Source: Psychrobacter raelei
Lineage (GTDB): Bacteria > Pseudomonadota > Gammaproteobacteria > Pseudomonadales > Moraxellaceae
NCBI RefSeq assembly: GCF_022631235.3
Contig: NZ_CP093310.2
Location: 186,001 to 250,000 of the forward strand
Direction of reading: 5' to 3'
Length of the DNA: 64,000 bases
Position numbers and translations under genes: made by a program. The notes under the pieces are model-generated. The model searched no databases and had not been told where the DNA came from. It saw only the letters and a program-made list of their open reading frames with translations. Positions 19,549 through 28,423 of this stretch are shown in pieces. Position 1 is the first letter of the stretch; each line of letters opens with the position of its first letter.

Positions 19549-20442
19549 ATGCCTGATTATAAACAGCTGGTAGATCAACTATTAGATACGGTAAAACTGA
19601 CCGAGATTTCGGAAAATATCTTTGAAGGCAAAAGTTATGACTACGTAGGGAAGCGTATCTTTGGCGGTCAAGTACTGGCACAGGCAATAATGGCAGCCGC
19701 TCAAACTTTAGATGAGGATAAGCCTTGCCACTCTTTGCATGGCTATTTTTTGCGTGGCGGCAGTATCGGTCAGCCAGTTATCTATCAGGTACGACGCTTA
19801 CGTGATGGGCGCAGTCTGTCAGCGCGTGAAGTAACCGCGGTACAGATGAAACAAGACAATGATGGCAATATGATTGAGCAAGTGGTGTTCTCTATGATTG
19901 CCTCTTTTTCTCCCATGGAAGGTGGCTTAGACTATCAAGAAGAAATGCCTGCCTATCCGCCGCCGGAGGATTTAGAGTCTGAGCAGTCGCTAAAAGAGCA
20001 TCACGTGGGTAGCGTGCCTGAACCGTTACGTGAGCGCTTTATGCGTCCGCGTCATGTGGAAATTAAACCGGTTAAGCCGCGTGATCCCGTATATCCTGAG
20101 CCTATGGTACCAAGACAGGCCAATTGGCTACGAATTCGTGAGCTTGGCGAACAGCCGGTCGCCATCCAGCAAGCACTATTGGCGTTCTCATCAGACTATT
20201 ATCTGGTAGGCACAGGCCTTATGCCACATGGCATCAGCTTTATGACCAAAGGTTTGCAGGCTGCCAGTATTGATCATTCAATGCATTTTCACCGCCCTTT
20301 TGATATTAATGAGTGGCTGTTGTATGACATGTGGAGTGACACCACCTCTCATTCTAAAGGCTTAAACCATGGTCAGTTTTGGCAAAATGGCAATCTGGTA
20401 GCGACCGTACAGCAAGAGGGTTTAATGCGCCTTCGTGGATAG
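19549..20442 (+). CDS. tesB: Acyl-CoA thioesterase II
   Basis: Hydrolyses medium- and long-chain acyl-CoAs to free fatty acid and CoA. The 297-residue protein is a double hotdog fold: N-terminal FEGKSYDYVGKRIFGGQVLAQA and GYFLRGG, C-terminal IDHSMHFHRPFDINEWLLYD, SHSKGLNHGQFWQNG and VQQEGLMR. These hold the Asp, Thr/Ser and Gln of the catalytic network known from E. coli TesB (286 aa). A GGAGAG ribosome site precedes the ATG. Monocistronic by its surroundings: a long upstream region and a terminator just downstream, convergent with the MltB-like gene. Confidence 0.95.
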   Translation: MPDYKQLVDQLLDTVKLTEISENIFEGKSYDYVGKRIFGGQVLAQAIMAAAQTLDEDKPCHSLHGYFLRGGSIGQPVIYQVRRLRDGRSLSAREVTAVQMKQDNDGNMIEQVVFSMIASFSPMEGGLDYQEEMPAYPPPEDLESEQSLKEHHVGSVPEPLRERFMRPRHVEIKPVKPRDPVYPEPMVPRQANWLRIRELGEQPVAIQQALLAFSSDYYLVGTGLMPHGISFMTKGLQAASIDHSMHFHRPFDINEWLLYDMWSDTTSHSKGLNHGQFWQNGNLVATVQQEGLMRLRG

Positions 20443-20494
20443 CGATACAAGCTTTTAGACAATCTACTCTGTGTGTCATCATAAAACTACATCG

Positions 20495-20535
20495 AAAAAG
20501 CCGCTTATCTTAAATCAAGATAAGCGGCTTTTTTT
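20495..20535. terminator. Bidirectional terminator between tesB and the MltB-like gene
   Basis: AAGCCGCTTATCTT pairs perfectly with AAGATAAGCGGCTT around AAATC, flanked by A and T runs, between convergent genes. Confidence 0.92.
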
Positions 20536-20594
20536 GCCCCAATTTTAGCGATTAAAAGCCTTGACGATGGGGCTATCTGATAACGGCTACAGCA

Positions 20595-21932
20595 TTACCA
20601 GATTAAAGCGGATGCACTGCGCTGAGTGACAAAGCCATCTGCAGTTTGGCCATTGGCCGCCTGCCATTTGGCAAAAGCGTTACGGGTATTGGTGCCCATG
20701 ATACCGTCGATACCTTTGGTGTCATAGCCGGCACTGGTTAAACGCTGCTGTAAGTTGCGTACTTGAGCGCTGGTTAACGGCTGTTCATAACGAGGCCAAG
20801 CTTTTTGGATACCCGGCTGACCATTGATGGCGCGGCCCAATAAGCTAACACCCAGCGCATAGTTGGAGGAGTTGTTATACACTTTAATCACATCAAAGTT
20901 TGGGCTTAATAGTAGCGCAGGGCCGTCTTTACCGGCAGGTAGCCACATTTCAAATGGCGTGCCTGCATCTAAATAGGCACCGTCAATAGGGGTAATGCCC
21001 ATAGAGCGCCACGTTGAACCGGGCATTTTTTGCCCCAACAGCTTGTAATCAAATGAGGCGGGCAGAGTCACTTCATAAAATGGGGATAAGCCGCGCATCC
21101 AGCCTGAGTTGCTTAAGTAGTTGGCCGTTGAAGATAAGGCATCAGCAGTAACCCAAGGGCTACGACGGCCATCGCCATCACCATCTACGCCTTGGGCCAG
21201 CCAAGTGCCAGGGATAAACTGGGTATGACCCATACCACCGGCCCAAGACCCATTCAGCTGAGAGGGATAGATATCACCATGCTGGATAAGCTGCATTAAG
21301 GCCAATAGCTGATCTTCAGCCCACTGACGGCGACGGCCTTCAAAGGCGAGCGTGGCCAGCGAGCTTGGGATATAGCTGTTGCCGGTGACTGCACCATAAG
21401 AGGACTCCATGCCCCAAATGGCAGCGATGATTTCTGCATTCACCCCATATTGTGACTCAAGGCGAGACAATAGGCTTCTTTGCTCATTAAACTTGCTCTT
21501 ACCACTGCTAACTCGGCCGCCCGATACTGCTGAATCGGCATAATCCCAAGGCATTTTAACGAATTCTGCTTGGTTTGAATCCAGTGAAATAACCTGTTGG
21601 TTTAATTGAGCAGAGTCTAAAATACGGCTGACATCATAAGCGCTATAGCCTTGACTCATCGCACGGCGGCTAAAATCTGATTTCCACTCTGAGAAGCTGC
21701 TATAGCTAGCTTGTGGCTGCGGCGCAGGCTGGGGTTTTGGCTGCGGGGTAGGCTGCGGCTTAACCACAATCACAGGGGCTGGCTTTTGAATGGGCACTTG
21801 CTGTATTGGTGCTTGACTGGCACAACTGGCCAAAATGATGGCGGGTACCAACGCCAAGGTGCTTTTTAATAAGGTCAACTTTTTGCTGGGCTGAGTGTCG
21901 ATTTGATGAGGTAGAGAGGGGCTATTTAACAT
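20595..21932 (-). CDS. Lytic murein transglycosylase, MltB family, lipoprotein with peptidoglycan-binding domain
   Basis: Predicted outer-membrane lipoprotein that cleaves glycan strands of peptidoglycan to 1,6-anhydro products. The N-terminus has a hydrophobic segment ending in the lipobox ILASC (Cys about residue 37), then a Pro/Gln/Lys-rich linker. The SLT family 3 domain contains the catalytic Glu in IWGMESSYG, then GHTQFIPGTWLAQGVDGDGDGRRSPW-type motif (seen here in full). A C-terminal PG_binding_1 domain follows (VRNLQQRLTSAGYDTKGIDG...). Start: the frame is open to a TTG at 21947; the ATG at 21932 is preferred. Single gene. Confidence 0.9.
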   Translation of the reverse strand: MLNSPSLPHQIDTQPSKKLTLLKSTLALVPAIILASCASQAPIQQVPIQKPAPVIVVKPQPTPQPKPQPAPQPQASYSSFSEWKSDFSRRAMSQGYSAYDVSRILDSAQLNQQVISLDSNQAEFVKMPWDYADSAVSGGRVSSGKSKFNEQRSLLSRLESQYGVNAEIIAAIWGMESSYGAVTGNSYIPSSLATLAFEGRRRQWAEDQLLALMQLIQHGDIYPSQLNGSWAGGMGHTQFIPGTWLAQGVDGDGDGRRSPWVTADALSSTANYLSNSGWMRGLSPFYEVTLPASFDYKLLGQKMPGSTWRSMGITPIDGAYLDAGTPFEMWLPAGKDGPALLLSPNFDVIKVYNNSSNYALGVSLLGRAINGQPGIQKAWPRYEQPLTSAQVRNLQQRLTSAGYDTKGIDGIMGTNTRNAFAKWQAANGQTADGFVTQRSASALIW

Positions 21933-22094
21933 ACTAAAGAGTCTCAATTATTTGTCACTGAATATTTTTTAAGTTTGTGGTCAAAACACTTTAACAATAA
22001 ATACCGTTAAAGTCGATGGTGACTCAGTATGTTAAAGTAACTGTGATTATGAGCCTAGAGGCGGCGCTCATAAGGGCTGCCGCTCTGAAACAGC

Positions 22095-23369
22095 CTACGC
22101 TAAGCTTTGTAATATTTTGAGCATCGCCTTAGGCAGTCCTAGATGGGCCTTGGCATACGTGGCAGTCTGCCAAACAAAGTGAATGCCAGCGTCCGCCAGT
22201 GTTGCAATCAGCTCTTGGCTTTGAGCGGGCGTCAAAGGCAGTGCTTGCGGCTGCAAATACCAATGAAAGTGGGTCAGCGTATGTTTGATAGGTGCGTCAT
22301 CAAATAGCTCTGCACTGATGGATTGCAGCTGTAGCTGTCCGTTATTATCGGCTATCCATTTATCGATAATCTGCTCGGCCAACGTATTTTCTGATTCATA
22401 TGCTGCCTCTTGCAAGCTGGTGCTAATCACTGTTTTACCCTGTGTCTTTTTTTCAAATTGCATCGGCAATACCCACAGACCGCCCCAAATGCCACTATCA
22501 GGACGCTGTAGCCATAACAATTCACCCTGCACATTTTGAATCAATATCACCTTGCTAAACTTGCTCGGTTTGGCTTTCTTTTTGGCTTTAACAGGATAAA
22601 ATTCTTGCTTACCCTCTGCATAAGCAATGCAGTCACTATTTATAGGACAGACCTCGCAGCTTGGGTGACGGCGGGTACATAAGGTGGCGCCCATATCCAT
22701 CATCGCTTGGGCAAAATGTCCGCTATCCTCAGTAGGGGTCAGACGCTCAGCTAAAGCCCACAACGCTTTATTGGTCGCAGACTTAGTGATATCGCCATCA
22801 ATACCGGCCCAGCGGGTAATCACCCGTTTGACGTTACCGTCACAGATCACCCCATAGCCATGTAGGCCCATGGCCACAATCGCCCCAGCCGTAGACTGAC
22901 CCACACCTGAAATCGCCTCCCAATCTTCAACGGTTTGTGGAAAGCGGCCTGTTGTCTTAATAATTTCGACCAGCTGCTTGGCGCCTTTGTGCAAGTTGCG
23001 AGCACGGGCATAGTAGCCAAGCCCTGCCCAGTGTTCAGCCACTGTATCCCACTGAGCATTGGCCAAATCTTGTACGGTGGGAAACGACGTTATAAAACGC
23101 TGAAAATAGGGAATAACTGTGGTGACTTGGGTTTGTTGTAGCATCACCTCAGACAACCAAACGATATAGGGGTTTGGGGTATCTGTCTTATGCTGTTGCC
23201 ATGGCAAGTCATGACGACCGCTTATATCAAACCAATTTAGAATGCGCGGAGCAAAGTCGGTGAGCTCAGCGTCACTGTGATTAAAGGTGTGTGGCTTGAG
23301 ATGGGTGTTGGTATTAGTACTGGTGCTGGTATTAATATTGGTGTTTACGTTAGCGATTGGCTGGCTCAT
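22095..23369 (-). CDS. mutY: A/G-specific adenine DNA glycosylase MutY
   Basis: Removes adenine mispaired with 8-oxoguanine in base-excision repair. Seen are the HhH-GPD core with the catalytic Glu in WLSEVMLQQTQV, the helix-hairpin-helix ISGVGQSTAGAI, catalytic Asp in CDGNVKRVITR, the [4Fe-4S] ligands in the Cx6Cx2Cx5C pattern (CTRRHPSCEVCPINSDC), and a C-terminal NUDIX-like 8-oxoG recognition domain (VILIQNVQGELLWLQRPDSG). At 424 residues it exceeds E. coli MutY (350), partly by an N-terminal Asn/Thr repeat tract (residues 7-22). It lies near ylqF on the same strand, with a terminator between them. Confidence 0.95.
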   Translation of the reverse strand: MSQPIANVNTNINTSTSTNTNTHLKPHTFNHSDAELTDFAPRILNWFDISGRHDLPWQQHKTDTPNPYIVWLSEVMLQQTQVTTVIPYFQRFITSFPTVQDLANAQWDTVAEHWAGLGYYARARNLHKGAKQLVEIIKTTGRFPQTVEDWEAISGVGQSTAGAIVAMGLHGYGVICDGNVKRVITRWAGIDGDITKSATNKALWALAERLTPTEDSGHFAQAMMDMGATLCTRRHPSCEVCPINSDCIAYAEGKQEFYPVKAKKKAKPSKFSKVILIQNVQGELLWLQRPDSGIWGGLWVLPMQFEKKTQGKTVISTSLQEAAYESENTLAEQIIDKWIADNNGQLQLQSISAELFDDAPIKHTLTHFHWYLQPQALPLTPAQSQELIATLADAGIHFVWQTATYAKAHLGLPKAMLKILQSLA

Positions 23370-23432
23370 AAAGGCGACTGTCTTATTAAGGTTAAGCTAC
23401 TTATATGGGGGCAAATTAGAATTTTGCATGAC

Positions 23433-23467
23433 CAAAAAAGAGCTGGGTTAACTCAATAACCCAACTC
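23433..23467 (-). terminator. Intrinsic terminator after ylqF
   Basis: On the minus strand GAGTTGGGTTA pairs with TAACCCAGCTC around TTGAGT, with one mismatch, followed by six T. It lies between the ylqF stop and mutY start. Confidence 0.82.
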
Positions 23468-23498
23468 AGAATACGAAAACTGTTAACGCATCATCCAC

Positions 23499-24470
23499 CT
23501 ATTTACGGTTCTTACGCGCCCGTTTTTTGCGTAGCTTTTTTTCTTCAATCTTGGCCAATCTGCGCTCTTCGGCCTCGGCGCGCAGCTGCTCAACCAACTT
23601 GTCCTCCTCGATACGCATGGCAGGCGTCTCAAGCGTAATACGCCCCAGTTGACCACTACGCAGCTCGTTAATCAAAATCTCAGACATCCGGTAAGTATCT
23701 ACCACGCCGCCTTTTTTCAAAAAGCCGCGATTGCGCCCAGCCATCTCGAAGAACTCCCAATCGCTCTGCGGCAGCTCATCAATTTTATAACGCTCTTTTA
23801 GCAGCTCAGGATAGGCCTTAATGAGATATTCAGCGGTGTAGCCGGCCACATCAGAGAAGTCAAAAGCGGTATCTTTGATACCCCCTGTGGCGGCTAAGCG
23901 AAAGCCTGAGTTGGGGTTTTCAATTTTTGGCCAAAGCATACCTGGCGTGTCATAGAGCATGATGTCGTCATCAATTTTGATCAGCTGTTGTGACTTGGTG
24001 ACCGCTGGCTCGTCACCGGTTCTGGCGATACTACGACCTGCCAGCGTATTGATCAGCGTTGATTTACCGACATTAGGAATTCCCATAATCAGCACTTTAA
24101 TTTGACGTCCTGTACCGACTTTATTGGGTATAAGGTCTTTACACATCTGTATGATACGCTTGACGTCATTAGCCTTGTTGTCATCACAGGCGATGGCTTT
24201 AACTTGGCTTTGTTGTTCTAATTGTTCAATCCAAATCTGTGTGAGTTCTGGGTCAGCAAGATCCGCTTTGTTGAGAATTTTAATCACCGGTTTTTGAAAG
24301 CCTGCCTCATTACTACGTAGGGCAGCGACCATGGGGTTTTCACTACTAAATGGAATGCGGGCATCAATAACTTCAATGACCACATCCATATCGGGCATGA
24401 TTTCTTTGATTTCGTTACGGGCTTTGTTCATGTGGCCTGGGAACCACTGAATACTTGGGTTTTGTATCAT
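23499..24470 (-). CDS. ylqF: Ribosome biogenesis GTPase YlqF/RbgA family
   Basis: Circularly permuted GTPase: the G4 motif ILNKADL comes first, then G5, G1 (MGIPNVGKSTLIN) and G3 (LYDTPGMLWP), with a C-terminal helical RNA-binding domain. The N-terminal IQWFPGHMNKA is the YlqF/RbgA signature. In Bacillus this protein is needed for late 50S assembly; the gammaproteobacterial relatives are less studied. The C-terminus is very basic (KIEEKKLRKKRARKNRK). Monocistronic, with its own terminator. Confidence 0.92.
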   Translation of the reverse strand: MIQNPSIQWFPGHMNKARNEIKEIMPDMDVVIEVIDARIPFSSENPMVAALRSNEAGFQKPVIKILNKADLADPELTQIWIEQLEQQSQVKAIACDDNKANDVKRIIQMCKDLIPNKVGTGRQIKVLIMGIPNVGKSTLINTLAGRSIARTGDEPAVTKSQQLIKIDDDIMLYDTPGMLWPKIENPNSGFRLAATGGIKDTAFDFSDVAGYTAEYLIKAYPELLKERYKIDELPQSDWEFFEMAGRNRGFLKKGGVVDTYRMSEILINELRSGQLGRITLETPAMRIEEDKLVEQLRAEAEERRLAKIEEKKLRKKRARKNRK

Positions 24471-24584
24471 TACTCAATTAACCTTTATCTAGTTTTTGCG
24501 CATTCGCTTAAGTTTACACTATTCGGCTTTAAGATGCGCTGTGGCTGAGATTGGCACATTGCTATGTAAGACAAATACAGCACA

Positions 24585-24624
24585 AAATAAAGACGCTCAA
24601 CTGTGGCAGCGAGCGCCTTTATTT
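24585..24624 (-). terminator. Candidate terminator/hairpin downstream of the dienelactone hydrolase gene
   Basis: AAATAAAGACGCTC pairs with GAGCGCCTTTATTT (one mismatch) around a 12-nt loop, 68 bp beyond the stop of the leftward gene. A/T-rich at its outer ends but without a long T run, so termination is only likely. Confidence 0.45.
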
Positions 24625-24692
24625 CATTACAGATATAGCCAAAATGTAAGATGGCTAATTTTGGCAAAGTCAGAGCGTGCCCCGACAGCTGC

Positions 24693-25433
24693 CTATTTTA
24701 AATTTGCCGTCATAAAGTCAATCATCTTATCCCAGCTTTGGTTCGCCGCTTTTTCGTTATAGCCCAAGTCTACCCCGTTTTCTTCAGCGCGTTTGTCTGC
24801 ATTAGGGTTGGTAAAGCCATGCTTGGCATCATCATAGACGTCTACGGTGTAGTCCACACCCGCATTATCAAGCTCTTGCTTTAAGCCATCAATGGCCTGC
24901 ATCGACACCATGCTGTCATCACGGCCATGAGCGATGAGCGCTTTGGCGGTAAACTTACCCTTTTCGGCAGGCTGTTTTGGGGTAGGGTTGCCGTGGAAAG
25001 TGGCGACGGCTTTTACTGGCATGCCTTCACGGGCCATATCCAGTGCTATTTTGCCTCCGAAGCAATAACCCACTACGCCTAGGCGTTTGCCATCTACGGG
25101 CAGTTGATCGGCAAAGTCATTTAAAATAGCGCGGCAGCGGCCCATCAGCTTGTCTTGATCCTCTAACATTTGAGTCATCCATTCATTGGCTTGGGCGGCA
25201 TCAGTGGTCAGTTTACCTTCACCATAAATGTCCATCGCAATGGCAGCAAAACCTGCCTTGGCCAGACGTTCAGTCACTTCGCGAGGGTGCTCGACCACCC
25301 CCCACCATTCGGGCGCTACTAAAATACCGGGCACTGAGCTCTCATCAGTGGCTGATTCAGGTAGTGTTATATAGCTGATAAGCTCCATGCCATAGTCTGC
25401 TGTGGTTTTGATTTCGTAGGTTTTGATACTCAT
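24693..25433 (-). CDS. Dienelactone hydrolase family protein
   Basis: Alpha/beta hydrolase of the DLH family. The triad can be read: nucleophile Cys in GYCFGGKIA, Asp in AHGRDDSMV, His in DDAKHGFTNP; APEWWGV near residue 41 is the oxyanion/Glu region typical of this family. The classical enzyme hydrolyses dienelactone in chlorocatechol degradation, but many chromosomal homologues act on other or unknown esters and no catabolic genes are nearby. 246 residues, soluble, no signal peptide. AGGAAATAA ribosome site before the ATG. Substrate is unknown. Confidence 0.9.
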   Translation of the reverse strand: MSIKTYEIKTTADYGMELISYITLPESATDESSVPGILVAPEWWGVVEHPREVTERLAKAGFAAIAMDIYGEGKLTTDAAQANEWMTQMLEDQDKLMGRCRAILNDFADQLPVDGKRLGVVGYCFGGKIALDMAREGMPVKAVATFHGNPTPKQPAEKGKFTAKALIAHGRDDSMVSMQAIDGLKQELDNAGVDYTVDVYDDAKHGFTNPNADKRAEENGVDLGYNEKAANQSWDKMIDFMTANLK

Positions 25434-25702
25434 GTTATTTCCTTATTGATTATGGGGTTATTGTTTTTATGAGAAGCAGTTGATTAAATATTTGCGTTAT
25501 AACCCCTCATAACATAACAAAGATAGCGGCCTGTTTCGATTAAAGAAATGTGAACACGGTTTACTCTTTGCTATCGGTTTGTATTGATTCGCCTGCGTGA
25601 ATCGATTAGGCTGCTGTTTATCGTTAGGCCACATGTCAATCACAAAAATCGTGCTGGTGTTGTTAGGTGGCACTAATCTGAACCATATAACGAGGAATTA
25701 TC

Positions 25703-26179
25703 GTGAGTGAAGCGCAGTTAAGAGCTAATTTTTGGCAACATTATCCGCTACATGAGCTGAGCACAGCTGAATGGGAGGCTTTATGTGATGGCTGTGGGGG
25801 CTGCTGTTTGGAGAAGTTTTTGGACGATCCAGATGAGCCATACGAAGTAGAGTACACGGATGTGGCGTGTAAGCTACTTGATTGTAGTACCGGCTATTGC
25901 TCCAACTATGAGCACCGTCAGCAGTTCGTGCCTGAGTGTGTGTCTTTGACCGCAGATAAGCTGCCAGACATGATGTGGCTGCCCAGCAATTGTGCTTATA
26001 AACGTATTTACTTGGGAGAGGGGCTGCCCAGCTGGCACTTACTGCTTACCCAAGATATTGAATTGACCCGACAGGGTATGCGTCGGGCAGGCGTGGGGGT
26101 GGCAGGCCGCTGTGTCAGTGAAGATTTTGTAAATGAAGATGAGTTGGAGGAGCGCATTGTGCGCTGGATACAGGCTTAG
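25703..26179 (+). CDS. YcgN-like cysteine cluster protein (UPF0260)
   Basis: A 158-residue soluble protein with the conserved cysteine pattern of the YcgN/YkgJ group: CDGCGGCC near residue 29, then C (VACKLLDC), GYCSNYEHR, VPECVSL and NCAYKRIYLGEGLPSWH. The motif suggests binding of zinc or an iron-sulfur cluster; the biological role is not established. GTG start with a CGAGGAA ribosome site. Ends just before a strong bidirectional terminator, convergent with amtB. Confidence 0.9.
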   Translation: MSEAQLRANFWQHYPLHELSTAEWEALCDGCGGCCLEKFLDDPDEPYEVEYTDVACKLLDCSTGYCSNYEHRQQFVPECVSLTADKLPDMMWLPSNCAYKRIYLGEGLPSWHLLLTQDIELTRQGMRRAGVGVAGRCVSEDFVNEDELEERIVRWIQA

Positions 26180-26208
26180 GTGTGATGAAATTTAAGTAAG
26201 TCACGCAC

Positions 26209-26238
26209 AAAAAAAGGCGCCCTAAGGCGCCTTTTTTT
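26209..26238. terminator. Bidirectional terminator between ycgN-like gene and amtB
   Basis: AAGGCGCC pairs with GGCGCCTT around CTAA, flanked by A7 and T7-8, between convergent genes. Confidence 0.9.
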
Positions 26239-26283
26239 TGTTTTAAATTCAGGTGTCATCGACTGTCGTTGTTAACTGACTTA

Positions 26284-26325
26284 TAGATAATAACTGGTAG
26301 ATAATAACTGGTAGATAATAACTTG
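26284..26325. repeat. Three tandem copies of a 14-bp repeat
   Basis: TAGATAATAACTGG occurs twice exactly and a third time with one extra T, just downstream of the amtB stop. Confidence 0.88.
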
Positions 26326-26336
26326 GTTAACGCAGT

Positions 26337-27590
26337 CTAGTTAACAAACTCAGGATAAGCTTCTTGACCACATTCAGCAATATCAGCGCCTTCATACTCT
26401 TCTTCTTCAGAGATACGTAGACCGACCACCGCTTTAAGCACGCTCCAAACAATCAAGCTACACACAAATACCCAACCGAAGATAACCGCAGCGCCGCCTA
26501 ATTGACCTAGGAACGTGGCACTATCATTGGTCAGTGGCACAATCATCACCCCAAAGAAGCCGGCCACGCCATGCACTGAGATAGCACCAACGGGGTCATC
26601 AATTTTCATTTTGTCTAAGATTAGAATTGAGCAAACCACAATGATACCTGCCATCATACCGAACACAGTGGCCAGTAGTGGTGTTGGGGTATCTGGACCT
26701 GCAGTAATGGCAACTAAACCTGCTAACGCACCGTTTAAGAGCATAGTCAAATCAGCTTTACCAAAGATTAAGCGTGCAAGTAATAGAGCACCGATAGCGC
26801 CACCTGCAGCAGCAGCATTGGTATTTAAGAACACCATTGCTACCGAGTTTGCGCTGGCAATATCACCAAGCTTCAATACAGAGCCGCCATTAAAGCCAAA
26901 CCAACCTAACCATAAGATAAGGGTACCTAAGGCAGCAAGGGGTAAGTTTGCCCCAGGAATGGCACGGATTTCGCCATTTTTGCCATATTTTCCTTTACGA
27001 GCGCCAAGTAACAACACGCCTGCTAGGGCCGCTGCTGCACCCGCCATATGAACAATGCCTGAGCCTGCAAAATCGACGAAGTTTAGCTCACCAATAAAAG
27101 GTACCGCATTGCCGCCCCAAGTCCAGCTACCCTCCATAGGATAAATAAATCCGGTCATCACAATAGCGAAGGCGAAAAATACCCACAGCTTCATACGTTC
27201 TGCTACTGCGCCTGATACGATAGACATACAGGTAGCGACGAAGACCACTTGGAAGAAGAAGTCAGAGGCAGCTGAATAAACCGCATCTCCCTCAAAACCA
27301 TTTTTTGCAGAGTCTGCTAAAGCATCAGCCACGAGCGTTTCGCCGCCAGCAATACCATTTAAGAAGAAGCCGCCATCATACATAATATGATAGCCACAAA
27401 TGAGGTACATGGTACAAGCAATAGCAAAAAGGCCGATGTTTTTGGTTAAAATTTCGGTGGTGTTTTTAGAGCGAACTAGGCCTGCCTCTAGCATGGCAAA
27501 TCCTGCCGCCATCCACATGACTAAGGCGCCACACACTAAAAAATAAAAGGTGTCGAGAGCGTATTGTAGTTCAAAAATCTGGTTTTCCAT
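26337..27590 (-). CDS. amtB: Ammonium transporter
   Basis: Trimeric inner-membrane channel for ammonium/ammonia. The 417-residue protein has about 11 hydrophobic helices. The paired pore histidines are in GSGIVHMAGAAAA and GAISVHGVAGFFG, and ALVMWMAAGFAMLEAGLVRSKN and FGFNGGS are family signatures. The frame is open from 27635, but the ATG at 27590 has an AGGGGGAA ribosome site and the usual Amt start; no cleavable signal peptide is visible. It is downstream of glnK, the conserved pair in which GlnK blocks the channel in nitrogen-replete cells. Confidence 0.96.
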   Translation of the reverse strand: MENQIFELQYALDTFYFLVCGALVMWMAAGFAMLEAGLVRSKNTTEILTKNIGLFAIACTMYLICGYHIMYDGGFFLNGIAGGETLVADALADSAKNGFEGDAVYSAASDFFFQVVFVATCMSIVSGAVAERMKLWVFFAFAIVMTGFIYPMEGSWTWGGNAVPFIGELNFVDFAGSGIVHMAGAAAALAGVLLLGARKGKYGKNGEIRAIPGANLPLAALGTLILWLGWFGFNGGSVLKLGDIASANSVAMVFLNTNAAAAGGAIGALLLARLIFGKADLTMLLNGALAGLVAITAGPDTPTPLLATVFGMMAGIIVVCSILILDKMKIDDPVGAISVHGVAGFFGVMIVPLTNDSATFLGQLGGAAVIFGWVFVCSLIVWSVLKAVVGLRISEEEEYEGADIAECGQEAYPEFVN

Positions 27591-27698
27591 GATGATTCCC
27601 CCTTGGAATGCGATCGGATAGTGGCTTAATATCATTTATAGTGGTCATTTAAGACGTTGCTCTTAAATAACCGAAATGAGCGCTGTCATAATCACAGC

Positions 27699-28046
<348 letters not shown>

Positions 28047-28135
28047 TTATTAATGATTCTGATAGTGTCTGGCGTGATAGGTGAATGTCACCATTTATCG
28101 ATACCACAAGCACTGATCACTTTGATGTCATTGTT

Positions 28136-28150
28136 TCAAGAATTGTGCCA
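28136..28150 (-). promoter_or_regulatory. Sigma-54 promoter candidate for glnK-amtB
   Basis: On the minus strand TGGCACAATTCTTGA: a perfect TGGCAC at -24 and TTGA at -12 with the correct spacing; consensus has TTGC. About 100 nt before the glnK start. Confidence 0.7.
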
Positions 28151-28189
28151 ACCAAAAACGAAGGGGGAAGACGTTTTTGGGGCTTAAAT

Positions 28190-28206
28190 TGCATCAAAAT
28201 AGTGCA
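28190..28206. promoter_or_regulatory. NtrC-like binding site
   Basis: TGCATCAAAATAGTGCA is a dyad matching TGCAC(C)-N-(G)GTGCA, about 40-55 bp upstream of the sigma-54-like promoter, a usual place for an enhancer. Confidence 0.5.
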
Positions 28207-28219
28207 TAAAACCCTATAA

Positions 28220-28238
28220 TGCACCAAAATATGTTGCA
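28220..28238. promoter_or_regulatory. Second NtrC-like binding site
   Basis: TGCACCAAAATATGTTGCA, a second imperfect TGCAC dyad, 30 bp from the first. Two adjacent sites would allow cooperative NtrC binding. Confidence 0.45.
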
Positions 28239-28423
28239 CCATATCAGCCAATAACCGAATTATTATAGCGAAGTTTGATTGTATAAGGTTAGCCATTAGT
28301 GACTAATTTGTGAAAGCTAGATTTAGCTGTTTCTTGTTAAGAAATTAAAGATCATAAAGGAGTGTCTCGTTTTAGACTCAATCAAGCCTAGATAAGGCGA
28401 TGGCCTATAAGCCATCACACAGG

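Noticed and set aside
24496..24762. Rightward 88-codon ORF between ylqF and the dienelactone hydrolase gene
   Set aside because: Overlaps the end of the hydrolase gene on the other strand, has no good ribosome site and no recognisable product.
26515..27051. 178-codon rightward ORF inside amtB
   Set aside because: Antisense shadow of the well-conserved amtB frame; no ribosome site and low-complexity composition typical of a reverse frame.
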